Origin: Lingula anatina
Taxonomy: Eukaryota; Brachiopoda; Lingulata; Lingulida; Lingulidae
Length of the DNA stretch: 60,000 nucleotides
Reading direction: 5' to 3'
Assembly: GCF_001039355.2 (NCBI RefSeq)
Contig: NW_019774847.1
Coordinates: forward strand, 365,607 to 425,606
The notes below the pieces were generated by a model, which searched no databases, was not told the origin of the DNA, and saw only the letters and a list, made by a program, of their open reading frames with translations. The translations under genes were made by a program, and so were the position numbers. This document shows, piece by piece, positions 38,101 to 50,900 of the stretch. Each line of letters opens with the position of its first letter. The stretch's first letter is position 1.

Positions 38101-41023
38101 GTGAGTAGTCTGATCTTCAAAATATTCTTTAAATCTGTGAGGTCTGATTTCGTTAACGATATTTATGTCGTTTTATCTACTTGAAATGTCCCGAGAAGAG
38201 TCACTCTTCTCTCGCTGCGACGCACTCTTCTTGGCAATTATTTTCCCGTTGATGACACAGTTGGATAAGTGAAGTAGGCTCTAGCCAAGGAAACGATTGC
38301 TGTTACTTAAGACATAAAATAATTCACCACTCCTCTGCTTCACTCCAAATGTACGTAGTTTTCAATAACTGGCAATTCAACATCTCAAAAGACGACTACA
38401 ATTGCCTCTCATCCACACGAACCGTGGAAATGAAGGACTTTCAATCGCTGATAGCTTTTTTTCATTAGATACTGATTTTTCTTGACTTGTTAATTTTTTT
38501 CAGTCCAGGCGGTCTTAAACACAGAGATTATTATACAGCTATTACTCTTGATAAAGAGGTGTCGGCACCGAGATATAAAACGCGTCTTGAGTTTAGTGAC
38601 AATAAATGCAAAAGAAACACTGTTGAATATTGCAGCGCGCTGAAGAGGCCACTAAAATTTTCGAGTGTCTTAATAACAGGCTCTCTCTTAAATAGATTAG
38701 AAACTATCATGCTGGAAGTGTATTTAATGATAAACCTTGTCCTGCTCAAGAACATATTTATTCACTTCGCGACAAGCCGGCGAAGAATTCGATTCTGACT
38801 TTACTGGGACTAATTTGCGGCAACCGTCTTCCGTGTTTCGTTCTCAAACACATTATTAATTCAACATTTCCTCAACGAAGGTAATAAACTCGACTGGATT
38901 TCACATCACCTTGTTTTGTTGTCCAAAGATGTGGAAAAGTGGAGCAATGAAAATCCCCAGTTAGAATAGAATTATAAAGTTTCAGGTGACTTAGTGTATG
39001 TTCTATCTTTTATCAAGTGATATGCAAGGCTTATCGCGCCCCGGGACACACGCCAAAGAGATGAGTTCATTGTCCATTGTACATTTTACCTGTCAAATCA
39101 TTACACTTTTTTCCTCTAATTATTTTTTGAAATATGACGTGTATAATCTTTACTAGTTGACGCACTAAATTTTATTAATAATGCTGATAGGTTTTACTCA
39201 GATTCTAATTAATTTTACATTTATTCTACAACCAAAACATGTGCTTCCATTCTGAGGTCCATTTATAAACATATAGATTTATATATGACCTTCAATATTC
39301 TAAATTAATGCGTTTTTTTTTCGGTCTTAGTCTTACAGTCATTTTCGGCGGTTTAATTAATATCATTATAAAACGCACCAATACATTTGAATGTTAAATT
39401 CTTTCATTTCATTAAACATTTTTAATAAACTTAATTTTCATTGTAAGAATGAAAATTGTTAAGATTAATGAAAATTGAATTTAAGCTCTGTTTTTCTTGT
39501 CAATTTTTTTTTTGTAACATACAGAAGGGTATATATTACTTTTTTTATTTTGATTCACTAAATTTATTCCTATTACATTTGTATTGAACTCAAAGAAACG
39601 TGAATATAAAATTTATTCGGTTCATCGCCATGTTATATAGTGCCGCCTGACCTTAGATCTGATTCCATGTCGTCTATATACTGGTCTTCCTTTACGCGTA
39701 ACAGATTTCAATTCATGTCTTGTTGACACAGCGAGAAATACAAGCATATACCTTATCTAGTTTATTGTCTATTCCTATAAGACGCGCGGCCAAATTCCGC
39801 GTTTTTATCTGCTGATTTGAAATAAATTTTGACCAATCTATTAAGTAAATTTAATTGCATTCATTTAGTCTTGTGATGATTTGATAATTTCTGTCACAAA
39901 TAAATTCATTTATGATGGATCTATTGTGCCAGATTTTTAATTAAATTTGAAAGACTCAATATTTCTATTAATATTATGATAAACTTCTGACCGCATGAAA
40001 CGGCCGTTATTAATTGTCGAGATATACGGATAATAGAACCAGCATTACAGAATGCTAAACATTTTTAATTTACACACATCATACACATATTCAAATCTGT
40101 ATATTTTAAACTCCAATTTTTTCATCACTCATCTTTTTTCTATCTTGCTCTTTTCTTTCTTTCTTTAATCTGATATTTATGTATTTATTTGTCTATTTAT
40201 TTTACCTGTTTATAACAATTTGACGCACACTTCAATAAATAGGTTAAGAAATTTATCATTTTCTACAAAATAAAATACATGATTTATTAACATTAACAGT
40301 CTGCAGAGTAAAACAAAAATGTTTTTTCGCAATCACATTTTTTCATACGTTTGCTTAGTAAGTAATGTTTGTTGGATTTTCAATATCTAATATATTCCCA
40401 TTATTTCAGATTCTCGGTTGAACTCATGCAGTCAAATGTCGGCCATTTCCAACCCTTTTGGTATGCTCAATGGCTTGAACGGTGGCAGCGCCATGCAGTA
40501 TCCCATCAGTCGAAGAAAAAGAAGGATTTTATTCTCCCAAGCGCAGGTATACGAGTTAGAAAGGAGATTTAAACAGCAGAAATATCTATCAGCTCCTGAG
40601 CGCGAACATTTAGCCAGTATGATAGGCCTAACTCCAACTCAGGTGAAAATTTGGTTCCAAAATCATCGTTACAAAACCAAACGTGCGCAAAAAGACAAAG
40701 AAAAGATGGACCAGCAGCAATCCAACCAGCAGATGTCCCCCAGGCGCGTGGCTGTACCAGTATTAGTTCGCGACGGAAAACCGTGTTCTGGTTCTTCGAA
40801 TTCTGAGAACGGGAACGCCGTCCACGCCACCGGCAACAGCGGCCAGACGACACCGGCGCAACCAGAAGGCGCGCAAACCAACAACCATAGACCTAATAGC
40901 AGTTCCACAAACTCTGCCAATTCTTCTGATGCTTTACATTCATTGAACTCAAGTTTGAATTTCACAGGCGGACACTCGGGGGGCGGCGTATCGGGATACA
41001 ACGGAGCCAGACTCTCATGGTAA
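37764..41023 (+). CDS. nkx2.1: Nkx2.1 homeodomain transcription factor (exons 37764-38100 and 40410-41023)
   Basis: A complete two-exon gene of 316 codons. Modules in order: [16 protein letters not shown], almost the vertebrate Nkx2.1 N-terminus with its TN/eh1 repressor motif, then LEESYKKVG; a Tyr/Pro-rich region ending NPASDPRFA; the homeodomain (about residues 147-206) with [18 protein letters not shown] and NK2-type Tyr54 in WFQNHRYK; the NK2-specific domain [12 protein letters not shown] (about 222-238); a Ser/Asn/Gly-rich tail; and the end GARLSW. The vertebrate protein has about 371 residues and also ends in tryptophan. Orthology to Nkx2.1 (TTF-1) rather than Nkx2.2 follows from the N-terminus and the [20 protein letters not shown] stretch. 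Start: ATG at 37764 or 37767; in-frame sequence upstream has only GTG. Known role: anterior brain, endostyle/thyroid and pharyngeal endoderm. Exon 2 is present twice; this model uses the proximal copy. Confidence 0.95.
38101..40409 (+). other. Nkx2.1 intron (2.3 kb, or 4.6 kb to the distal exon copy)
   Basis: It begins with the donor GTGAGT and ends TTATTTCAG. No coding segment is seen. The 3' 1.3 kb, from about 39078, recurs upstream of the distal exon copy. Confidence 0.85.
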
Positions 41024-41412
41024 ATTTTCATTACGACATTTATGATGTTTTCAAGTCTATTAAAATAGAAGGAATACATACTCAGAAAAAAAGCCTCCAA
41101 GAAAACCTGCAGTCTGCGTTGAAAATATCTTTTGACTTTTTTAATTTTCGTTCCTGTTTATCACTTTTAAGGTGATAAATACTGAATCTTTGGAACAACA
41201 GAAATAGAATAAGATATCGCGCTTGAACTGCTTTGAAATGATATTTTTCACTGTTGTTTATAAAAAAAAGCAAACCTAACAATTTGCTGTTCAACGACAA
41301 AGACTTATTTCTGTGACAGAAAAAAAAATGATACGGACAACATTGTACTTCAACATTCGATATATGTCATATCTACTAATTCCAATTAAGTGGCAGGTCC
41401 AGTCTTTTTTTA
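39078..41412 (+). repeat. Proximal unit of a 2.3 kb tandem duplication
   Basis: Matches 41414-43748 with a constant offset of 2337 at both the left boundary and the exon. It spans intron 3' half, homeobox exon and proximal 3' UTR. It ends inside a T tract next to the ambiguous base at 41413. Confidence 0.95.
40410..41023 (+). CDS. nkx2.1: Nkx2.1 exon 2, proximal copy
   Basis: Acceptor ATTATTTCAG|AT joins exon 1 as T|AT (Tyr), then [19 protein letters not shown], the homeodomain and the stop at 41021-41023. Confidence 0.93.
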
Positions 41413-41413
41413 N
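41413..41413. other. Ambiguous base (n) at the duplication junction
   Basis: The only non-ACGT base I noticed in the window, exactly where the two duplicated units meet. This suggests an assembly join rather than random sequencing ambiguity. Confidence 0.9.
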
Positions 41414-43748
41414 ATGTACATTTTACCTGTCAAATCATTACACTTTTTTCCTCTAATTATTTTTTGAAATATGACGTGTATAATATTTAGTAGAAGACGC
41501 ACTAAATTTTATTAATATTACTGATAGGTTATACTCAGATTTTAATTAATTTTACATTTATTCTACAACCAAAACATGTGCTTCCATTCTGAGGTCCATT
41601 TATAAACATAAATATTTATATATGACCTTAAAATTCTTATTTAATGTGTTTTTTTTTTCTGCCTTAGTCTTACACTCATCTTCGGCGGTTTAATAAATAT
41701 CATTATAAAACGCACCGATACATTTGAATGCTAAATTCTTTAATTTCATTAAACATTTTTAATTAAACTTGTTTTTCAGTGTAAGAATGAAAAATGATAA
41801 GATTAATGAAAAATGAATTTAAGCTCTGTTTTTCTTGTCAACTTTTATTTGTAACATATCGAAGGGTATATATTACTTTTTTTATTTTGATTCACTAAAT
41901 TTATTCCTATTACATTTGTATTGAACTCAAAGAAACGTGAATATAAAATTTATTCGGGTCATCGTCATGTTAGATAGTGCCGCCTGACCTTAGATCTGAT
42001 TCCATGTCGTCTATATACTGGTCTTCCTTTACGCGTAACAGATTTCAATTCATGTCTTGTTGACACAGCGAGAAATACAAGCATATACCTTATCTAGTTT
42101 ATTGTCTATTCCTATAAGACGCGCGGCCAAATTCCGCGTTTTTATCTGCTGACTTGAAATAAAATTTGACCAATCTATTAAGTAAATTTAATTGCATTCA
42201 TTTAGTCTTGTGATGACTTGATAATTTTCTGTCACAAATAAATTCATTTATGATGGATCTATTGTGCCAGATTTTTAATTAAATTTGAAAGACTCAATAT
42301 TTCTGTTAATATTATGATAAACTTCTGACCGCATGAAACGGCCGTTATTAATTGTCGAGATATACGGATAATAGAACCAGCATTACAGAATGCTAAACAT
42401 TTTAAATATATACACATCATACATATATTCAAATCTGTATATTTTAAACTCCAATTTTTTCATCACTCATTTTTTTCTATCTTTCTCTTTTCTTTCTTTA
42501 TCTAATCTGATATTTATGTATTTATTTGTCTATTTTTTTTACCTATTTATAACAATTTGACGCACACTTCAATAAATAGGTTAAGAAATTCATCATTTCC
42601 TACAAAATAAAATACATGATTTATTAACATTAACAGTCCGCAGAGTAAAACAAAAATGTTTTTTCGCAATCACATTTTTTCATACGTTTGCTTAGTAAGT
42701 AATGTTTGTTGGATTTTCAATATCTGATATATTCCCATTATTTCAGATTCTCGGTTGAACTCATGCAGTCAAATGTCGGCCATTTCCAACCCTTTTGGTA
42801 TGCTCAATGGCTTGAACGGTGGCAGCGCCATGCAGTATCCCATCAGTCGAAGAAAAAGAAGGATTTTATTCTCCCAAGCGCAGGTATACGAGTTAGAAAG
42901 GAGATTTAAACAGCAGAAATATCTATCAGCTCCTGAGCGCGAACATTTAGCCAGTATGATAGGCCTAACTCCAACTCAGGTGAAAATTTGGTTCCAAAAT
43001 CATCGTTACAAAACCAAACGTGCGCAAAAAGACAAAGAAAAGATGGACCAGCAGCAATCCAACCAGCAGATGTCCCCCAGGCGCGTGGCTGTACCAGTAT
43101 TAGTTCGCGACGGAAAACCGTGTTCTGGTTCTTCGAATTCTGAGAACGGGAACGCCGTCCACGCCACCGGCAACAGCGGCCAGACGACACCGGCGCAACC
43201 AGAAGGCGCGCAAACCAACAACCATAGACCTAATAGCAGTTCTACAAACTCTGCCAATTCTTCTGATGCTTTACATTCATTGAACTCAAGTTTGAATTTC
43301 ACAGGCGGACACTCGGGGGGCGGCGTATCGGGATACAACGGAGCCAGACTCTCATGGTAAATTTTCATTACGACATTTATGATGTTTTCAAGTCTATTAA
43401 AATAGAAGGAATACATACTCAGAAAAAAGTCTCCAAGAAAACGTGCAGTCTGCGTTGAAAATGTCTTTTGACTTTTTATTTTCGTTCCTGTTTATCACGT
43501 TTCAAGGTGATAAATACTGAATCTTTGGAACAACAGAAATAGAATAAGATATCGCGCTTGAACTGCTTTGAAATGATATTTTTCACTGTTGTTTATAAAA
43601 AAAAGCAAACCTAACAATTTGCTGTTCACCGACAAAGACTTATTTCTGTGACAGAAAAAAAATGATACGGACAACATTGTACTTCAACATTCGATATATG
43701 TCATATCTACTAATACCAATTAAGTGGCAGGTCCAGTCTTTTTTTTTA
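41414..43748 (+). repeat. Distal unit of the 2.3 kb tandem duplication
   Basis: A second copy of 39078-41412 with scattered substitutions and 1-4 base indels in non-coding parts. Unique sequence resumes after the T tract at about 43748 (AAACCTTTTTAATCC). Confidence 0.95.
42747..43360 (+). CDS. nkx2.1: Nkx2.1 exon 2, distal copy (duplicate exon or second haplotype)
   Basis: It codes the same 204 residues as the proximal copy, including the whole homeodomain, NK2-specific domain and stop. The one coding difference I found is synonymous (Ser TCC at 40904-40906 versus TCT at 43241-43243). Acceptor and phase are intact, so exon 1 could splice to it and give the identical protein. It has no exon 1 of its own. 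A base-level allelic duplicate in the assembly is the simplest explanation; a recent real tandem exon duplication is the alternative. Confidence 0.85.
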
Positions 43749-44420
43749 AACCTTTTTAATCCAAGTGTTTGGTTCATTATGTGTGTCGATAAATGATAAA
43801 TGGGCCTCGAAGCGCCTGCGGGGCTGGTAATAAATGCGCCGCGAAATTTAGGATATCGTAAAAGTGCTGTCGTAAAGATTATGCTTTTATTGTTTGTGGA
43901 CAAATAATTCCCGTGTCTGTTAATGTTATGTATTGGTATCGAAAAGTGCAATATTGAGTTGTTAGATCCAGTACCAGTACCAGTAGCCACTGTAGTTACC
44001 GTATGCTGGATAGTTTTCAGCCTCCAATGAGCATAGTTTTTGCTTCATTGGCGTTGTATTGCGTTCTTATATTATACAATTTTATCATTGTAAAATTATG
44101 TTTTGTTAAATTTCAATATCTTTATATTTAATTCAGTGGAAACATATAACAATAGGAGAAGTAATGGAAGAGCAAGTGTCATGACTTGGATATTTTCTAC
44201 TATTGTTGTAAACTCAAAATGCAAATGCCTGTGTACATGTGCGGCAGCTTATAGTTGAAACTGATATAGTGTAAATAGCCCAGTCTTTTGTAAGGCACTG
44301 AAATAATTATTATTTATGAACTCTTGCATTGATACATGACCAACTGTTTATCATGAAACAAATGAGATTCCGTGGACCACTATACGAACCTTGTTTGTAA
44401 TAAAGCGTTTTTATGTCGTC
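43361..44420 (+). other. Probable Nkx2.1 3' UTR
   Basis: Non-coding sequence from the distal stop codon to a canonical AATAAA at 44399. It contains an ATTTATGA AU-rich patch near 44320 and a Pumilio-type TGTAAATA at 44270-44277. Only the first 390 bases are shared with the proximal copy, so the proximal exon lacks this downstream part. Confidence 0.5.
44399..44404 (+). terminator. Candidate Nkx2.1 poly(A) signal AATAAA
   Basis: AATAAA followed by a T-rich stretch (GCGTTTTTATGTCGTCC), a good cleavage-signal context about 1.04 kb past the distal stop codon. Confidence 0.5.
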
Positions 44421-47400
44421 CTATTATCTGAAGACTTGTCTCTATGGATTACTTTGTATACAAAGCAATGAACTGGGTCTTATCACATTGTCCATGTAAT
44501 CCAGCCATGATCGCGCGATAGCTGATTACCATGAATTTCAATCGAGCTTTAAAAGAGCCTTGCGCCAGAGTCGATAATCACTGTGAAACCTGTTCAGAAA
44601 TGGATAGAAAACTTGCTGCTTAAATTTCTTTTGGCTGTATTTTAATTGGCATGACTGAACGATTTTGTAGAATTTACCAGATTTATTTGTGTTTTCGTCA
44701 TCGTTTTAATGGCGTAAATGTCAACGTCGAGGATATATTCTTATTTCACGAAATCGATGATTTTAATATGAATTTTCAAGGGAAAGTAGCTATAAAGGGG
44801 TTAGAAACGAAAAACAATTTATCTGAAAAGCTCAATTATGAGAATTTTTTCCAGGTACATGACGACAACAGTTTCTTTTTCACTATTACCAATAGGCCTC
44901 CATAAGTTGAATCGATGATCTGCCGCAGGTGTTGTTTATTTTTAATGTTCACCTCATTCGCTCTCCTGAACTTTGCTTACATCTCTCTGTATTGAGCTTA
45001 AATAAAGACTTTTTGTCTTACATTTTTTTAAATATAAAATTGAAATGATTATTTAAATTATTTAAAGAAAATATTTTTCTTGAAGGGTTATAAATGAATG
45101 AAAAAAATTGACTGAATGAAAAAAAAAACGTAAAGATTAAAGTTATGAAGGAACAAACAGGGACGGTTGATTGACGAAATGAAAGCTAAGAAAACCGTAG
45201 GCCTACAACATAAAATACGAATTATTTTTGTCACAAATGCTACCCTTCATAGCAAGCCGAATGGCATAACATGAATGACATAAAATCAGTTGTTTCTAGA
45301 AATTTATGAAATTCATATTTTCTTCGTTTATCTTAAGGATTCTGCAAAACTAGCTTTATGTATGTTGCCACTGATATTATACAGGTTACGAGTATCAATT
45401 TGCCAGCAGGCACAACGTGCAGAAATGCTAATGTTAGTCTGGTCTAGAGGAAAAATCGAAACGATGTCTGTGCGCGTGGGTGTGAAATATTAACTAAAGG
45501 TACTGCGTATCGTCCCAGCTGACGAGCTCTTCTTGAAGTACGGGACTCTACTCATGTGATAAGTGTTCAAACTGGGTTGGACGGGTTAACAAAATAATAA
45601 ACCAAGTCCGATGCTTTGTGTCCTAGCCGAAAGTTGCTTTGTTTCAATTTTAATTAATAAACTTCTCAATTTTTGATTACAAACGTGTGATACACAAAGG
45701 TTTGATAATCATTTAATTGGCCCCTTAAATGAATGATAAGTTTGGGTGACTATTGTCTTCTGATAAGAAGTTCGTAAAGAGGGGGATAAGTAGGCAGTGT
45801 GTTGTCAATCTTCAGATAACGAGGGTTCGGTATTTATGATTCATTACATCTTCTCCATATCTCTATAAGGCCTAATTTTATATCGTTTATAATTACATTA
45901 CTCTATCAGAAGCCTTTATCGCCTCAGTGAACCGTTCTGACATCCCTTCATTACACCAAATCTGTTTTTTTTTCATAAATTGATATCATTTATCTTAATA
46001 TATGTTTTAACAATTATAAAAGGATGGTATCTGTTTAGTAACAATGGATTTAATTTTCATTCTATCATATTTTATTTATTTATTTAATTTTGTGGAGTCA
46101 CTTAATATGCCCTAGAGATAAAAAAGGAATTTGCCTTCATCATAATATATTTCGCTTTTTTGTTGCTATTTTGACAGAGATACAGTCAATTCTTTTCAAT
46201 CTCAAGTTGAAGATCTGACAAGGCAAATTTAATTAATATATCAATTAAGCCTTTTATCTGCCAGCACCTGCCAAGGTTCAACTACTAAAAATCGAAGCCA
46301 CATATTAATTTTCTCTAATCAGAATTTCTAATAAAGTATTATCTCAGAAATATCATATTCTCTGGGTACAATAGGAATAAATGGTTGTGATTAGAGTTGG
46401 CTCCACTCCATCCATACTGCACATGACGAGGTGATTGAAAAAGGCTTACCAAAAAGATGAAAAATGAACTGTTTTATTGTCGAAAGAATCAAGAGTGTAG
46501 GATTATGCAAATAGGGCTCGCGTGATTATGAAATACAAAATTTTCTTCTACTGCTTTACAGCCTATGTGGTTGTATATCACACGTCGTTTCTAAAGGCAG
46601 CATTCAAATACTACATATGCTTTATTATATCTGAGATGTGCAAAAAATAAGACTGATTAATGCAGCATACGCCCTCGTCAAATGCATTAAAGATTAATGA
46701 TTAATATTAAATGGACCGAAAAACGGCGCTAGTGATATGACTGCTTTGTTTCGGAAGTTCTTTAATAAGAATATTATTTTATAAAACCAATGTATATAGA
46801 TAGATTGTCTTCATCTTTTTTCTTTGTAGAGTATTTCATATACTGTAGCTTCATATTGTTAATTTCGTTTTACTCTAACTCCTTGCGTTTTTAAACATTT
46901 ATTAATTAATGTTGAAATTGGGGAAACATGGTTTTAAAAAAACTACCATTATTTTGATATTGTCTCCCCTCTGCCTTGACGTCTTTCAATCTACACTTGA
47001 CCGCGTGTGCGTTATGGGTAATGAGTCTGTTGACAGTTCCGATATGGTGCTAATTGATTTTCAACTCTAAACACTTGTGGCTCAGCACAAGCGTATTGCT
47101 GCAACCCTCTCCATATACAAGTCTATTGGGCTTTAGAATCCATCGATAAAATTTCTCCCATGTATGCACCTTAATTGGTTTTTAATGTAAGGTCTAGTGT
47201 TTAACGTGTAACCTGTATATTTGTTTTTCTTTTGTGCGGTCGCAATGTTTGGTGGTTGGTAGAGATAGGGAAGACACTATGTCTCGCCAAAGTTTGGAAG
47301 TTTGGGTGATAAATCGCTGATTAAAACTCACGCCGAAGCTAAATGCTATCTGTCCACCGAGGCCGCCTAGCGTGTGATCAACTGATTGTTGTGCAATTCG

Positions 47401-47879
47401 TGCGAGAATTATCAACCCTCCGCCATGCTTTCGATAACTTCTTTCTCCATTGACTGATTGAGATGTGGATATCATTAGTCAAAGGTGCGTAAACTCGTCT
47501 AGTACTCGTCAAACTCTCAAGCTCACGACACGCACGAATTGTTGCGTTTTCATCAAAAGCCCCATGCACTTTATCGTGTATTTTACCCATAAAATGATAG
47601 CACGAAAATATCTTTTGTGATCTTAAGTGGTTGGTTTTCCTTTAAATCTTATTAAATAGTTTTAAGGAAGTAGCACCTTGCGAATGATACATACTCAAGA
47701 AGACGAACGTGTTGAGGAACACTTCTCCCTTACTACTACTACTACTACAACGAGATCGTATACACTCACTTTTTCTAGCGTACGCCACCCGCTTGTGAAT
47801 ACGGTGATCAGTGAATACGGTAATCAGCATCTGAAGGTGACTTCTTTGACTTTGTGCTATTTGCTGTCGTTAAATTCTA

Positions 47880-47881
<2 letters not shown>

Positions 47882-47952
<71 letters not shown>
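47882..47952 (+). repeat. (TA)n microsatellite
   Basis: A perfect alternating TA run of about 71 bases. Confidence 0.97.
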
Positions 47953-47954
<2 letters not shown>

Positions 47955-50900
47955 GCTTTGACGAAATGTGCCATTTCTACTTAAGATAATTTTTCTATCG
48001 ATTTTTATTAATGATTTTACGAGTTTGTAGAAACAATACACTTTCTTATAACATGCTGGTGATTACTTTTTAGATTAATCCTAGTTCTAAAACATAGCAA
48101 GTTCAATTTGCAAATTGCAAGTCAAATGTATCCATTGGTCTTTATCCTGTATCAGCTTAAGCACATATTTTCAGAAAATAGAACGTGATAAAAAGTACAG
48201 AACTTTATTTACCTAGAAAATTGCCCTTAAAATGATTTTTTTGTTTTTTTTTCTACCTTTATATATATCTATATTTATTTATTTATTTTGTTGTCGACTT
48301 TGTAAAATGAACTTATTGTGTTTGATATGTTTGTATAGGTGCCATGCTTTCAGTTTGCACAATTAAAATCTTGTGTTGCTATGGCAAAGCGTTTTTCTCC
48401 AATGTTTTATATTTTTGGTCAGCAAGGAAAGCACCTGCTGGCTCTGAACAACATGTTGATTAGAATAATGCATTATTAAATCGGTCATTTACGACAACGC
48501 ACTTTGAATGTATATTTATATAAGTAGTCGTTTAAAACAAAATTTGGGAATTAGTAAAATGTGAACGTTATAAATAGAAAGAAAGTGAGGGATTCCTAAT
48601 AACTGTTTGGAAAACTTGCAATGAGGGAGATAAAAAACGATGACGATGTAATGGTATTTACGTTTTATTTTAGAGATATTCCTAAACTTAAAAATTGTTT
48701 TGAATAAACAGCAATGGATGCCTCTGGGTTGTCACCTAGCGGTTGAAAAAGCATTTTCATTGCGTCCGCCGCCTCGGGTCTGTTAGTTCTAAGCAAATAG
48801 TTAAATGCGAAGATAGAGCACTGCCACAACTTCCCCAACGCCTTTCCCTTGTTTCTTCTTTTATTGCCAAAGAGGGTGAAGAGAGCCTAAGTACCGGGGC
48901 CAAGGGATAAAGCCTCCAAAGCGGCTTTGCTGTGAATGCGGATTTTTGTCCGCGTAGTGAAAGCATGGAGAAGAGTAAGCGCTGCGATCAGTGTCTGTCA
49001 ACAGAGAGGCAGCAAGTCTATATATACAGTACCTGCACTTAATGGCCGGGAATTATTTACTCGACCGACAATGTTTTACTCCATATAATTGTTTTTTAAA
49101 ATGTTTTGTGAAAAATATATTTCAAACCACCTCGATATTTCATTGTATAGGAACGCACCCATACACATTTCGTAACACCCCCTTTATATATTATCTTCAC
49201 GGTATACAATATTAATAAGGTAAAAACTAATAAACCACTTGTTGCATAAACCCAATTCGAAATAAGCAGTTGATTTATGGAATGAACATACAATAAAAGA
49301 AAAAAAAGAAGAAAAAGATTTTTTCAAGAACAGCCTGGTTACTAAAAAATCAAGGCATATGCCTCTATGTGACTTAATCGTGGAAGACTAATGTCCTGAT
49401 AAAACAGTAGTAAACTGGGACCAGCCACCTCGACACGACACAAGTCGTTAAATTTCCAGATATTACAAGTGTTTGTAAACGTCTGCATGTGTACATTTTG
49501 ATAAGTTCAGTTTTCAAGAGCTCTCTGTCGCCGTTTTCCATGTTTATTGCTGACTCTGGTGGCTTGCTCGTAACTGACCAGAAAGACAAATGGTGTTCAA
49601 TATTTGAATAAACTTTTGCACACCTAAGGAATTCGTCTCGCCAAGTTCGAAATGTAGTTTCGTCACTCGATCCCAAACACCAGCAACAAACGTGTCTCAA
49701 ACGTTTTAATTGGTTCAACCTGCAAACACTGGACAATATATTTAATAAATTATTACACACTAACTTAGGACTTCAGAACGAGAACCGTCAATTTTCACAA
49801 TAACTGTTCGCGGTTAATCACCGGCATATTTGATTGCATATTTGAAATACTACGCACTCGAAACCATTGTCTGAAACTACACTTTGTGAGAGACCAGACT
49901 TTTGGTTATTGTTTTGAGCTATGTGTATGCAATGGATCTGTTTCCTCTGATAATCCGCAAATTTGTTTATTCAATGAACCATGCACGTTGTCTCAAATTC
50001 CCATCAGAAATAACAGTCTAGATATTTCTCTTAGAAATTTTCTAGACAAGTAGTTTCCATACAAAATTCATGGCATCATGATGATCATTGTTTGTTCTTT
50101 CGTCTTTTATTGTATTTATAACAGCGTTACTGAGCACCTGCATAAAATATATCAATATCAATATCAATACTGAGCACAAAAATATTATAGAATAAAACAT
50201 AGTGGAACTAGTGGATATACAGACGCATACCTTAAATTATTCATAACAAAGTAGATAGAACAAACGGAAAGTGTCCATGTGTTGTTCATCTTAAATAAGT
50301 ACAAACCATTCAGAAAGACTACATTAATGTTGTATTAAACACCGACGCAAAACATTGTTTTTAATTATCAATACGTTGAATTGTTTTGTTCATGGATCAT
50401 TTATTCCACCTGGTTATATTCTGATCAAGAAAGCAATAATACTCGTCAGTGGCTGAATAAACCACGTCCCAAGGCAATATCTATTTGTTTCTATAATCTC
50501 TTTGGGGCTGGCCATCTCGAACATGACTTAGAAAGCCCGAGGCTATCCTTTCAGTAACGCGAAGCAACTTTTAGCCTGAAAATCGTGAGCTTTTTGACAT
50601 GAACATCACAACTTGTTAGCTTTCTTTTGTAATAAGCTTTCCCCATTTTTCCATTTCTTTTCAAACTTTGATAAAAAATTGCAAATATCCCTCCCGGCTG
50701 TGGTTGATTATTGTGGTTTTTAGGCTGCATTTAAAAAAAATATTTCGTTTTCTTGGGATCGATTTTTCTCTATTTTTCTCTTTCTTTTTCTAACCAGATA
50801 TGCTTCACAACATTTTATTTGATTGACAGAAACACTGTGCTAATAATAAATTTTCAATAGCACAAAAAATTCCATTTGTAGTATGAAATAACAAAACAGG

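Noticed and set aside
40669-41100. Long antisense frame opposite the Nkx2.1 homeobox exon (and its twin at 43006-43416)
   Set aside because: A mirror of the conserved coding strand; it has no recognisable domain and arises from the codon usage of the sense exon.
47678-47953. Open frame running into the (TA)n tract
   Set aside because: Length comes from the repeat; no homology or splice context.
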